This document shows positions 15,864 through 23,276 of a stretch of DNA of 23,751 bases, piece after piece (the stretch's first letter is position 1; each line of letters starts with the position of its first letter). The position numbers and the translations under genes were made by a program. Source of the stretch: a virus. Below the pieces are notes generated by a model, which made no database searches, was not told where the DNA came from, and saw only the letters and a program-made list of their open reading frames with translations. The stretch spans positions 1 through 23,751 of IMG/VR virus record IMGVR_UViG_3300037114_000274, one strand, 5' to 3'.

Positions 15864-18127
15864 TAACCCAACCGTTGCCCAGTTTGATGCTGCATGGAAC
15901 AATTCGACGTACTTTGGAACATCCCCCCAAAACTGGGTTCAGAGCATTACTCAAATAGCTGAGAGTATCGGCAAGCCCGTATTATTTACAGAAACGGGAG
16001 CTGCAAGCTTTGTAGGATCAAACTTGAATACTGGCAGCGGTGGCTCGGCCGGATCAGTATCTGATTTGCAGATCCAAACAAATTGGTGGGAATCATTTTT
16101 TAACACGTGGGCCGTGAATGAGCCCAGCTGGCTTGCTGGAATATTCGCATGGGACATGGATCCGAATCTGACAAGTTCAGCCAATCCCGGCTACTCAACC
16201 GACTTTGCCATAAACGGTAAGCCTGCTGAGCAGGTTATTTCATCTTGGTTTGGTGGAAAAGAGTATTTGTCATTCAACCAGTCGTCCTTCACGGGCAGCG
16301 TGGCCAATGACCAGATCTATCTCTATGGCAATCAGATCAGCAACGCCCTTCAGGCAGCCGACGGAAAACCTGTTACTCAATTAGAAACGTTTAGCACTAC
16401 GATTTCCATTACGCTTAGCGGACCCATAATTAATGGAGCGGTTCAAACCATCCATTTTTATATTAATGGTGCCGATGAGGGCGCGCAGTCATTGGCGAAC
16501 ACGCCCGGCACCTATGTAGACTCCAGTGGTGTTACGTGGACGCAGCAGCAAACGTTCAACTTCACGCTTTCTGGGGCCGTCAGCATCAGCCAACTGAAGA
16601 TCGCGATCGATAGTGCCGTCAGTGTTGGCGGTCCGGAGAACGAAACGACGTACATAGATTCAATTGAGATAAACGGCGTACAGTCAACAAACGCAACCTA
16701 TTACCCTCTTGTCGGATCGCCACAACAGCAAACATTGAGTAACAGTAGCTGCAGTATGTATGATGGCGGCTACATCATCATCAACGCCTCACCGTGGAAC
16801 AACACGTTGGCCGGGTATGCGGTGGGTACAGCGGCACAGCCAATACAGGTCAATGGCGGCGGCGGAACGGACACGGTCTACGTTCTTGGTAATCCGGCCG
16901 ACTATAATATAGTTGAAGTCAATGCGAGCACGGTGACGCTTACCGAAAATGCTGGTTTGGACCAAAATGCGGTTCTGACCGATATTTCATACATTGTTTT
17001 TCAAGATGGTGCCATCTTCAACGTATCTACCGACACTTTCGTGCCGACGGCGGCGTCGATCTCGGCCACAACAGACAACAACGCCACTAACGTGAATGCC
17101 GGTCACCTGGTCACGATAACCCTAACGACCAGTTTGGTGGAGACAGTGACCGGCACGCCAACGTTGCAACTCAATGATGGTGAAGTGGCGGGCTATACCA
17201 ACGGCTCAGGCACCAACACGCTCACTTTCACTTATGCTGTGCAGCCGGGGGATAACACCGCTGACCTGCATGTAACCGGCCTCAATCTGCCGACTGGCAC
17301 CAGCATCGTCGATAACAATGGCAATAGCCTCTTAGGACCGGTCACCAGTGATCTCGGCATCCAGGTGGATACCACGACGGTGCCGCCGACCTCGGTGCAG
17401 CAGGAGATTCTTGGGCTTTATGCGGCACTTTACGGTCGCGCCACTGACTCCGGCGGTGTTTCATACTGGGCCGGTATTGTGGGGCAGCAGTCCGATGGCG
17501 CGGGCGTAACGACTGCCAATGCCGGGACCACGGCCGTCACGCTCAACGATGCTGCGGTGCTGGGGCAAGCCTTCGTCAATACACAGAGCACATATTTCAA
17601 CTCGCTCTACGGTAGCCTGAACGACAGCGCGTTCATCAACGCGCTCTATGTCAACATCGGCGGCAATGCTGGTGACCCCGGTGGCATCGCCTATTGGGCC
17701 AATATTCTGGCTCAGTCCGAGGCCGGAGGGCAGAGCGTACAGGCGGCACGTGCCGGACTGGTGGGGCAGTTCGTGCATGATCTGGTCGATTACAATCTGG
17801 CGGCTGGCGCCGCTGGGCTAACGGCCGCGCAACTTCTGGCAGCGACGCAGCGCCAGGCAGCCGTCGATAACAAGATTGCGGTATCGCTGGACTTGTCCAA
17901 TGCCTCGCAGCAGCCCGGCGGCAGCATTCTTGTTGTGCAGACCGTTGGCGATGCGGCCTTCCAGGCGGACAGCACCGTTATTCAGGGTGTGACCTACAAT
18001 CCTGCCACGGTCACGGCTGCGATCCTCGGCATCAACAATGCTGTTGCTCACCAGAACCTGTTGTTGATCTGAGGGTCGTTATACCGCAGATGCTGCTCGC
18101 CCGCGCCGACGAGACCGTCGATCAGCG

Positions 18128-18222
18128 ATGTTGTTTGTTGCGGTGCATGAGTCTGGTTATGGCACAAAGCGTCGTTCGCCGCGATGCAAACAACATGGTC
18201 GCTATCGGACTAAGAGCGGACA
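18128..18222. repeat. Inverted repeat plus dispersed repeat fragment downstream of the hydrolase
   Basis: ATGTTGTTTG (18128-18137) and CAAACAACAT (18187-18196) are perfect 10-bp inverted repeats 49 bp apart. Directly after the right arm lies GGTCGCTATCGGACTAAG, matching 14033-14059. The region 18073-18250 contains no gene I can support. Confidence 0.5.
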
Positions 18223-18250
18223 TCGAAAACCACAGCGACCATGTTTCCCA

Positions 18251-18372
18251 CCGATGATTGCGCCTTGAAAAAAACGTCGTGAGCACAGAGCGGATGGGGG
18301 TCCGCGAATCCGAAAACCAATGGGACTTCGATCGATTGCGCGATCTCGCCCACCGATACGACATCTCCCCGC
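18251..18372 (+). repeat. Direct repeat, right copy (framing R-M and hydrolase block)
   Basis: Matches 7005-7128 in the same orientation; see that entry for shared blocks. Four of the codon differences between the copies are synonymous in the frame starting at the GTG at 18279, which hints that this was once coding. Confidence 0.85.
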
Positions 18373-18380
18373 AATGTTAG
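18279..18380 (+). CDS. Possible 33-aa small ORF inside the right direct repeat
   Basis: A GTG-initiated frame (alternative ATG at 18294) whose product contains ERMGVRESENQWDFDRLRD followed by LAHRYDISPQC. The same frame exists in the left repeat copy but is stopped there by TAG. The 3' end overlaps the end of the convergent minus-strand gene by four bases. The sequence WDFDRLRDLAHRYDIS reads like part of a helix-turn-helix or recombination-related protein tail, but this is speculative. No ribosome binding site was recognised. Confidence 0.3.
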   Translation: MSTERMGVRESENQWDFDRLRDLAHRYDISPQC

Positions 18381-19114
18381 CGTAGATGGTCTCGCACTAG
18401 TCTCCCGCCGAGAGCTATCGTAGCCGCGGTGAGAGGTTTTGCCGGTTCCTCCACTTCAATTTCCACAATTCCACCCTCCACAATGATGTCATCGGAGTCA
18501 TCGCTGTCCGTGCCAGTGGAATCAATATCTGCGTCATCCGCCGGGGCAATAGGTGTGCCCAGCTCGCCCTCGTCGTCGGCTTCATCGCGCTCTTGAAGCA
18601 CTTTTAGTTCGCCTGGGGTAAGATCGCGGAAAATTAGAACTGGAAGTTCGTCGGGCAGGGCATTTTCCTTATCCAAGCCAAGCGCACGCAATTTGGTAGC
18701 GTGCAGCCTCTCCAATGCAGAAGCTGCGAGCGAGAGCGCTTTTAAAGCGTTTGCTGCCTTGAATGCCTGCGTCGGGTCTTTTTGGGCAAGCTGGAGCTGA
18801 GCCATGACAAGTTCTTCGACTATTTTTGCGTTGGCGTAGGCGGTTTCGCGGGTCTCCTTTGCTCGATGAACAAGTGTGCCCTGGTCCCCCAACTCTTCTT
18901 TGAATATCTCTTTCTGCACCGCTGCCGCCATTTCGGCCGCTTTTGCACCTTTTACGCTGCCAAGCTTCGACAAATGGGTTTGGATCGCACGCGGGCTCAC
19001 GCCATATCGGTCCGATAGCTCGGCCAACGTATGATCGCCTGCCTCCCAATAGCCTTTTAACTCAGCCCAGGCAGAGGGAATTAGGCGATTGTATTTCCGT
19101 TTTGGCCGGGTCAT
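18377..19114 (-). CDS. Phage-type HTH protein, probable small terminase (Gp27-like)
   Basis: A 245-aa protein. Residues 29-51 (TLAELSDRYGVSPRAIQTHLSK) form a clear helix-turn-helix. This is followed by a long helical region (EEELGDQGTLVHRAKETRE-like through ANALKALSLAASALERLHATK) and LGLDKENALPDELPVLIFRDLTPGEL, a pattern seen in phage DNA-packaging small subunits and related Gp27-type proteins. The C-terminal part is strongly acidic (DDADIDSTGTDSDDSDD). It overlaps the upstream serine recombinase gene by 4 bases (ATGA), so it is translated from the same mRNA. Small terminase subunits bind phage DNA for packaging; no large terminase lies next to it, so it could instead regulate the recombinase. 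Confidence 0.55.
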   Translation of the reverse strand: MTRPKRKYNRLIPSAWAELKGYWEAGDHTLAELSDRYGVSPRAIQTHLSKLGSVKGAKAAEMAAAVQKEIFKEELGDQGTLVHRAKETRETAYANAKIVEELVMAQLQLAQKDPTQAFKAANALKALSLAASALERLHATKLRALGLDKENALPDELPVLIFRDLTPGELKVLQERDEADDEGELGTPIAPADDADIDSTGTDSDDSDDIIVEGGIVEIEVEEPAKPLTAATIALGGRLVRDHLR

Positions 19115-19788
19115 GTGCTGCTTCCTTGGTTAGCGCGCTCCAGCACCCTCTTAACTTGCGTGGGATGCCAACTACCGCCGCGCGCCGACCTAACGCCGCG
19201 TGCATTGAGTGCTTCAGCGACCTCTCTGAGCGAGGTCAGACCCGTTGCTTGAATTTGTCTGATTATCGGAATCGAGTTCTGCACGAATTGGATTGAGGTC
19301 TTTGAGCGAACAGCGCGGGAGTTGCGTTGAGCGATCTCTATGTTGGTACGATTGCCGAGCAGGGTTCCACGCGCTTTTGCCGCAGCAAGCGCAGACTTCG
19401 TCCGCTGACTGATCATTTCCCTTTCGTGCTCGGCCACCGCCGCTAGGATATGAACCGTCAGTCGGTTTGCCATGGGCATGTCCACGGCGACAAACTCGAC
19501 ATCGCCTTCCATAATCTCGGAAATGAATGCGACGCTACGGGCTAAACGGTCCAGCTTCGCGATAACGAGCGTTGCCTTATGGCGTTTGGCAGCCCGCATG
19601 GCTTCGGCCAGCTTTGGGCGATCGGAGCGCTTTCCACTCTCTATTTCTGTGAATTCAGCAATTAGCTTCCAGTGTCCACCGTCGAGAAAATCTCCCACGG
19701 CCTTTCGCTGGGCTTCTAGTCCCAAACCAGAGCGCCCCTGGCCTTGGGTGCTCACGCGGTAATAGGCAACGAACCGACCTTCAGCCAT
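19111..19788 (-). CDS. Serine recombinase (resolvase/invertase family)
   Basis: A 225-aa site-specific recombinase. The N-terminal catalytic domain starts VAYYRVSTQGQ with the nucleophile Ser13 and Arg11, followed by the EAQ segment, AKLDRLARS with conserved Arg81 and Arg84, and the E-helix region EHEREMISQRTKSALAAAK. A C-terminal DNA-binding segment (TSLREVAEALNARGVRSARGGSWHPTQVKRVL) matches the helix-turn-helix found in this group. The ATG at 19788 has GGAG six bases upstream. It is the first gene of a two-gene operon driven by the promoter at 19820-19847, which is embedded in a palindrome. It could resolve, invert or integrate DNA; which reaction is not evident. Confidence 0.93.
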   Translation of the reverse strand: MAEGRFVAYYRVSTQGQGRSGLGLEAQRKAVGDFLDGGHWKLIAEFTEIESGKRSDRPKLAEAMRAAKRHKATLVIAKLDRLARSVAFISEIMEGDVEFVAVDMPMANRLTVHILAAVAEHEREMISQRTKSALAAAKARGTLLGNRTNIEIAQRNSRAVRSKTSIQFVQNSIPIIRQIQATGLTSLREVAEALNARGVRSARGGSWHPTQVKRVLERANQGSST

Positions 19789-19814
19789 TGGATCGCTCCA
19801 TAAACGGCAGAATG

Positions 19815-19847
19815 TTACAATTATATACGGTCATATATAAATGTAAA
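19815..19847 (-). promoter_or_regulatory. Promoter of the serine recombinase operon inside a 32-bp palindrome
   Basis: On the minus strand TTTACA (19847-19842), a 16-bp spacer and TATAAT (19825-19820) form a near-consensus sigma-70 promoter about 30 bp before the recombinase start. The same stretch (19815-19846) is a near-perfect inverted repeat: outer arms TTACA/TGTAA and inner TTATATA/TATATAA with a few central mismatches. A dimeric repressor, or the recombinase itself, could bind here and shut off the promoter; the size also fits a serine-recombinase crossover site. Confidence 0.75.
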
Positions 19848-19918
19848 GACCCAGTGCTGCATACTGCGGCCATAGGCCCGTTGCGCGCCGCGGCCGATTA
19901 GCTCAACGTTTGATGTTA

Positions 19919-20104
19919 ATGGCCACGATTGCCGACCTCACCGCCGCTGTTGACGCCTTTATGGCGGCGCCCAAGCGACTCGTGGGCTACGACGTAATCC
20001 CGCAATGGGGTCCTGCATTCAGCCCTTACGAGACTGCAACAAGATACTTGCGTCACTACGTCATGTGTCGAAGTCGAAGTTTTCGCAATGAGAGGTTTGG
20101 GTGA
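19919..20104 (+). CDS. Doubtful small ORF, possible gene fragment
   Basis: A 61-aa frame from the ATG at 19919 (MATIADLTAAVDAFMAAP ... IPQWGPAFSPYETATRYL). The first 45 residues look protein-like, the last 15 do not, so this may be the start of a truncated phage gene. No ribosome binding site is visible. Confidence 0.3.
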   Translation: MATIADLTAAVDAFMAAPKRLVGYDVIPQWGPAFSPYETATRYLRHYVMCRSRSFRNERFG

Positions 20105-20176
20105 ATTCCAGCGGGCCCAAAGGCGTCCCTGACATTACCCAGCACAGCGAACGCACAGGCTGCCGCGACGCGGTCA

Positions 20177-20581
20177 TCATGGTTTTTCGTCGGCGTTCTC
20201 ATAGACTGTCACATCTACGCTGTCGCCATCCTTGACTGGTAGCCAATCGCGCAAATACTCCTCGGCCATTATTTCGAGCATGTTGTCCCCGTGAAAATTC
20301 GTGCTGGTGCGCAATATGAGGGCTTTTAGGCTTCGTCCATGTCGCCCAACACGGCAGATTTCAAAAGACCAATCTTCTCCTCCGCGTTCGGGTTTCCGCC
20401 GCTCGCTGTTGCGTAAGTAAAAATCCCCACGAGTCGGATGAGGCTCCGGTAGTTTTACGTTTAGGGTTCCGGCCCTTAGCCCGCGAAAGCCGGTGCGTTC
20501 GCGAATTTCGTCGATGACGTTTGACGTTATCGGACTAGCGACGCTCACGCCCGACCCAACTTTTCCCATCAGTATCTTCAT
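20177..20581 (-). CDS. DUF120-type protein, CTP-dependent riboflavin kinase-like
   Basis: A 134-aa protein with the archaeal RibK/DUF120 pattern: an N-terminal GKVGSGVSVAS strand-turn, GFRGLRAGTLNVKL with the diagnostic GTLNV at 38-42, then NFHG (about 95-98), MLEIMAEEYLRDWL (101-114) and a final KDGDSVDVTVYE strand (117-128). In archaea this fold phosphorylates riboflavin with CTP to make FMN; bacteria normally use the unrelated RibF, so this would be either a transferred enzyme or a related protein with another role. Catalytic function is not proven here. It stands alone on the minus strand, with the Doc toxin gene upstream in the same direction (129 bp away). No clear ribosome binding site was found; the ATG at 20581 gives a family-typical start. 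Confidence 0.7.
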   Translation of the reverse strand: MKILMGKVGSGVSVASPITSNVIDEIRERTGFRGLRAGTLNVKLPEPHPTRGDFYLRNSERRKPERGGEDWSFEICRVGRHGRSLKALILRTSTNFHGDNMLEIMAEEYLRDWLPVKDGDSVDVTVYENADEKP

Positions 20582-20709
20582 CTGGTGAACTCAAACTGTG
20601 AGCCTGTGGGGCATCGGTTGCAGCATAAGTTTGGGGCGGGATCACGCCGGAAACGACCGCGCCGGATCGTCGATAGCGCTTCACGGTAATTGAAGGAGGC
20701 CGCGAATAG

Positions 20710-21141
20710 TCAAGATCTCATTCGCGTTCGCTTGAACTCTTCCCATTCTTCCGTCGTGATCACGCACTTTCGTAACGTATCCAAAAATACAGATTCTGAA
20801 ATTGAACCCAGTATTGATCGCTCAACAAACATTCCCAATGGCTCCCCATCGGGAGCCACAAATGAATAGCCATTTAATCTTAAAAATACCGATGCCGCCG
20901 CCATAGCAGTACGTTTATTGCCCTGTTCAAATGCGTGATTTCGTCCAATTCCCAGGAGAAGGCTGCCTGAGAGACTCACAATATCATGATCGGAGTATGC
21001 CCATCTATTTTGGGGTCTTGCCACTGCGCTTGAAAGAAGACCCGCATCGCGCAAAAAGTGAGGCTCGCCGCTAGCAGCGACGAGCCTCCGATTGATACCA
21101 ATTACTTGGCTATCCGTTAGCCAGATTGGTTCATTTGGCAA
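20710..21141 (-). CDS. doc: Doc-type Fic toxin
   Basis: A 143-aa toxin of the Fic/Doc family. The Fic motif HAFEQGNKRTA (His69 to Ala79) is present, with Phe71 and Asn75-Lys76-Arg77 matching the Doc version HxFxxxNKR; this segment binds the nucleotide. Doc phosphorylates elongation factor EF-Tu and halts translation. The N-terminus (PIWLTDSQVIGINRRLVAASGEPHFLRD) is typical for Doc. The frame starts at a TTG at 21141, with TGGA a few bases upstream, and overlaps the antitoxin gene by 11 bases. Catalytic residues are intact, so an antitoxin is expected; it is encoded just upstream. Confidence 0.92.
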   Translation of the reverse strand: MPNEPIWLTDSQVIGINRRLVAASGEPHFLRDAGLLSSAVARPQNRWAYSDHDIVSLSGSLLLGIGRNHAFEQGNKRTAMAAASVFLRLNGYSFVAPDGEPLGMFVERSILGSISESVFLDTLRKCVITTEEWEEFKRTRMRS

Positions 21142-21346
21142 GATAATCCAGCGTTTTAGGAAATCGCGCCATTACTTCCTCAAGCGCAATTTCGACGTTC
21201 ACCGGCTCTTTCGGAGCCAGCGGCAAAAAGGCCTTTGGATGCATTGAACCATGTTCAATGCGCGTGTCTTCCTCGCGGGGACGAGTTTTGAGAGCGAACA
21301 CTATATGATCCTTAGCGCGTTTTTCAGCGTCCAAAATCATAGACAT
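21131..21346 (-). CDS. Antitoxin of the Doc system
   Basis: A 71-aa protein encoded directly upstream of doc and overlapping it by 11 bases, the usual order antitoxin first. The N-terminal half (LDAEKRAKDHIVFALKTRPREEDTRIE) is charged and of uncertain fold; the C-terminal tail EEVMARFPKTLDYLAK matches the short amphipathic tail by which antitoxins insert into or cover the Doc active site. It is not a close Phd by eye. AAGGG lies about 10 bases before the ATG at 21346. Autoregulation by the pair is expected but no operator was identified with confidence. Confidence 0.75.
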   Translation of the reverse strand: MSMILDAEKRAKDHIVFALKTRPREEDTRIEHGSMHPKAFLPLAPKEPVNVEIALEEVMARFPKTLDYLAK

Positions 21347-21528
21347 AGAAACGTGCCCTTACAATGGTCGGTCCCTACAGAATTTCAACCATCCCGATAG
21401 CATCGCATCGTTAACGACCTTTTAAATGATTTAATTCCTATAATTTTGGTGGCCTGATTTGCCATCACGAGTGGCAGAAATGATGCAGAAATGCGATTCC
21501 CGTTAAGCGCATCCGATTGTAAGTACCT

Positions 21529-21567
21529 CGCAAACCTGTTGGTGCCAGAGCGCTAAACAGGTTTGCG
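21529..21567. repeat. Perfect 12-bp inverted repeat, 15-base loop
   Basis: CGCAAACCTGTT (21529-21540) is followed after 15 bases by AACAGGTTTGCG (21556-21567). No T-run follows on either strand, so it is not a typical terminator. It lies in the 316-bp gap 21347-21662, between the divergent antitoxin gene and the next plus-strand gene, where no other gene is seen. It could be an operator, an RNA hairpin, or a recombinase or relaxase site. Confidence 0.8.
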
Positions 21568-21662
21568 CGACTGCCAATAGGTCAACAATCCTGACTGGTA
21601 AAGTTCCGACCGTTTCCTAACTGAAAGCACCGCTATACCGGCGGCTCCAGAAAGGAAAGACG

Positions 21663-22175
21663 ATGCGCTTGGACTTGATTGGTACCTTAAAGCCATTTGT
21701 AGACGTGAACCCCGGAGAATTCTTTTTGCATTTTGCAGGGGGCGCCCGCGGATTGGGACTGAAAATCCACAGGCAAGCCGCCGCCAACGATGCATTGGTT
21801 TTGGCCTTTGACAACCCGCCCCATCCGTCGATTGCGCTGCCTTGGATCGTGACGAAAGACCAATTTCAAAATCGCGACGTGATGGTGATTTCGGACACGG
21901 TAGTGCAGCCCAATCGCAATCTTAAACTGCTACAAGACGGCTCGCCCAGCGCCAATAATATCGGCGCGCTCGTTTTCGTCGGCGGCGTTGCATTCGTCCG
22001 CGCGTGGGACACAAACGTGACGACCGATGTAAACTTGGCTACTGGTGAGGCAGTCCCGGCCCGCGCCCACCCCGGTTCGATGTGGGCGGATCAGTGGAAA
22101 ATCTTGTTCTCGACAGCGGTTGAACAAGACCCCATTTTTGAACGGGTGCCACCTGCAAAGGCGAGGGCGGCGTAG
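21663..22175 (+). CDS. Uncharacterised soluble protein
   Basis: A 170-aa protein without signal peptide or membrane segments. Strand-rich start (MRLDLIGTLKPFVDVNPGEFFLHF), a middle with LVLAFDNPPHPSIALPWIV and a repeated hydrophobic segment (GALVFVGGVAFVRAWD). AAGGA lies 6-7 bases before the ATG. The stop TAG shares its last base with the GTG of the next gene (TAGTG), so both are translated together. I do not recognise the family. The partner is a membrane protein, so this could be its soluble component. Confidence 0.65.
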   Translation: MRLDLIGTLKPFVDVNPGEFFLHFAGGARGLGLKIHRQAAANDALVLAFDNPPHPSIALPWIVTKDQFQNRDVMVISDTVVQPNRNLKLLQDGSPSANNIGALVFVGGVAFVRAWDTNVTTDVNLATGEAVPARAHPGSMWADQWKILFSTAVEQDPIFERVPPAKARAA

Positions 22176-22669
22176 TGTCCGATCCTCACCAAATCAATAT
22201 CGAGCAAGCGCGGATTTCCCATAACGCTGTCCGAGAGTCAGCGTCAGACGCTTTTACATCGGTCATCTCCGCGAGCATAAACGCGCTTCGTGCGTTTATG
22301 ACAATCAATGCTGGCGGCGTCATCGCGCTGCTCGCCTTCGTGGGCACTATCGCAGGAAAGAAAGAACGAGTCTTCGAAAGCATTCAGCCGTTTATTTTGC
22401 CAATGACTCTCTTTGGCTTGGGACTTATTTGTGCTGCGATTGCAAGTGGAGGCATGTATTTCGCTCAAGCGTGTTTCGCAAACGTGCCGTTAGCACTTAA
22501 ACACGATTTTGTGCACCCCTACGTGCACAAAACGCCGAAGTCAGAACGATGGACTCGTGTGGGAAAATGCTTCCAATATGGCAACATTGCCTTTGGGCTT
22601 GCTTCACTGATTTTATTTATCGTTGCTTTGTACTCGTGTCGCACGCTCCTAATGACGGCAAGGCTTTGA
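22175..22669 (+). CDS. Membrane protein, three predicted TM segments
   Basis: A 164-aa protein starting with GTG, overlapping the upstream stop by one base. A charged N-terminal region of about 38 residues (with HNAVRESASDAFTSVISASI, likely helical) precedes hydrophobic segments at about 41-61 (FMTINAGGVIALLAFVGTIAG), 72-98 (PFILPMTLFGLGLICAAIA...) and 136-154 (GNIAFGLASLILFIVALYS), with a polar loop between the last two. Small proteins with an N-terminal helix followed by several TM segments occur in effector modules of anti-phage systems, but no named family is recognised. A terminator follows at 22717-22747. Confidence 0.65.
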   Translation: MSDPHQINIEQARISHNAVRESASDAFTSVISASINALRAFMTINAGGVIALLAFVGTIAGKKERVFESIQPFILPMTLFGLGLICAAIASGGMYFAQACFANVPLALKHDFVHPYVHKTPKSERWTRVGKCFQYGNIAFGLASLILFIVALYSCRTLLMTARL

Positions 22670-22716
22670 CGGCGGAACGGCTGCGGCGCGGGCGACCTAA
22701 ATGGCCGGCGAAGGCC

Positions 22717-22747
22717 GCCGGCTCAAGGCCAAGCCGGCTCGGATTTT
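22717..22747 (+). terminator. Probable rho-independent terminator
   Basis: GCCGGCT (22717-22723) and AGCCGGC (22732-22738) form a perfect 7-bp stem with an 8-base loop, followed by TCGGATTTTC containing four T. It lies 47 bp after the stop of the membrane protein gene and would end that operon. The U-tract is short, so efficiency is uncertain. Confidence 0.55.
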
Positions 22748-22928
22748 CTCACATAATTAGAATAGCTTAAGAGTATCCGGCCTCCCAGTTGATGCGGAGC
22801 CGGTGTTGTTGAAAACCCCCTAGCGGGCATCTAGCGGTTAATGTGAGCATTCAACATCACTCATGATAAAGCGCGGGAACGAGAATGAATTCGAATAAAG
22901 AGAAAATGAATTTTGCAAGTGAGATTTT

Positions 22929-23276
22929 GTGCTCGCCGACAGCGTGCGCGGCTACTGCAAACACCTGCGCGATCTGGCCACCGGGCGCGGCGGCGAGACC
23001 GCTATCGCCAGCGCAACCGCCCAGCGCGCCAGATTGGCCAAGGCGCAAGCGGATCACGTCGAACTGAAAACCGCGCGCCAGCGGGGCGAGCTTGTCGCTG
23101 CCACCGAGGTTGAGGCAGAATGGTCTGGGGTGTTGCGAGCCGTTCGTGGTGGTATGCTGGCAGTGCCGAGCCGTTGCGCGGCTCGGCTTCCGCATCTATC
23201 CGCGCATGACGTCACCGAGATCGACAGCGAGGTGCGTGCGGCGTTGACGGAGCTTTGTGATGGCCGAAGACCTTGA
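22929..23276 (+). pseudogene. Remnant of phage terminase small subunit (N-terminus missing)
   Basis: The frame from a GTG at 22929 encodes 115 aa matching the C-terminal half of phage Nu1-type small terminase subunits: GYCKHLRDLATGRGGE, then a helix with AKAQADHVELKTARQRGELV, EVEAEWSGVLRAVRGGMLAVPSRCA and AHDVTEIDSEVRAALTEL. The expected N-terminal winged helix-turn-helix is absent: a stop codon lies 7 to 9 bases before the GTG, and the upstream DNA is AT-rich and unlike the GC-rich gene. It overlaps the following start codon by 17 bases, as is usual for terminase small-large gene pairs. This is probably a decayed fragment. Confidence 0.7.

Larger units (their letters stand above)
14205..18072 (+). 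pseudogene. Secreted modular glycoside hydrolase (GH113-like + CBM + DUF4214), broken by a stop codon and a MITE
   Basis: The reading frame runs from ATG 14205 to TGA 18072 in pieces. It is stopped by an in-frame TAG at 14355-14357, with protein-like sequence on both sides (FPASQLSALH before, GAFQKGADWINYAAS after), and then interrupted at 15557-15855 by a small transposable element. The N-terminal half is a TIM-barrel glycosidase: GANWVELSSV, a SIGNEM acid/base Glu (codon 15324-15326), and after the insertion LFTETG with a second Glu (15991-15993). This pattern recalls GH113 or related mannanases. Next is a beta domain like CBM36/60 xylan-binding modules (TIHFYINGADEG, TYIDSIEING; DNA about 16370-16700), then Ig-like and hemolysin-type repeats, then a DUF4214 domain (GLYAALYGRATDSGG, about 17395-17760). 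A type I secretion signal at the C-terminus is likely but inferred. Confidence 0.85.
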
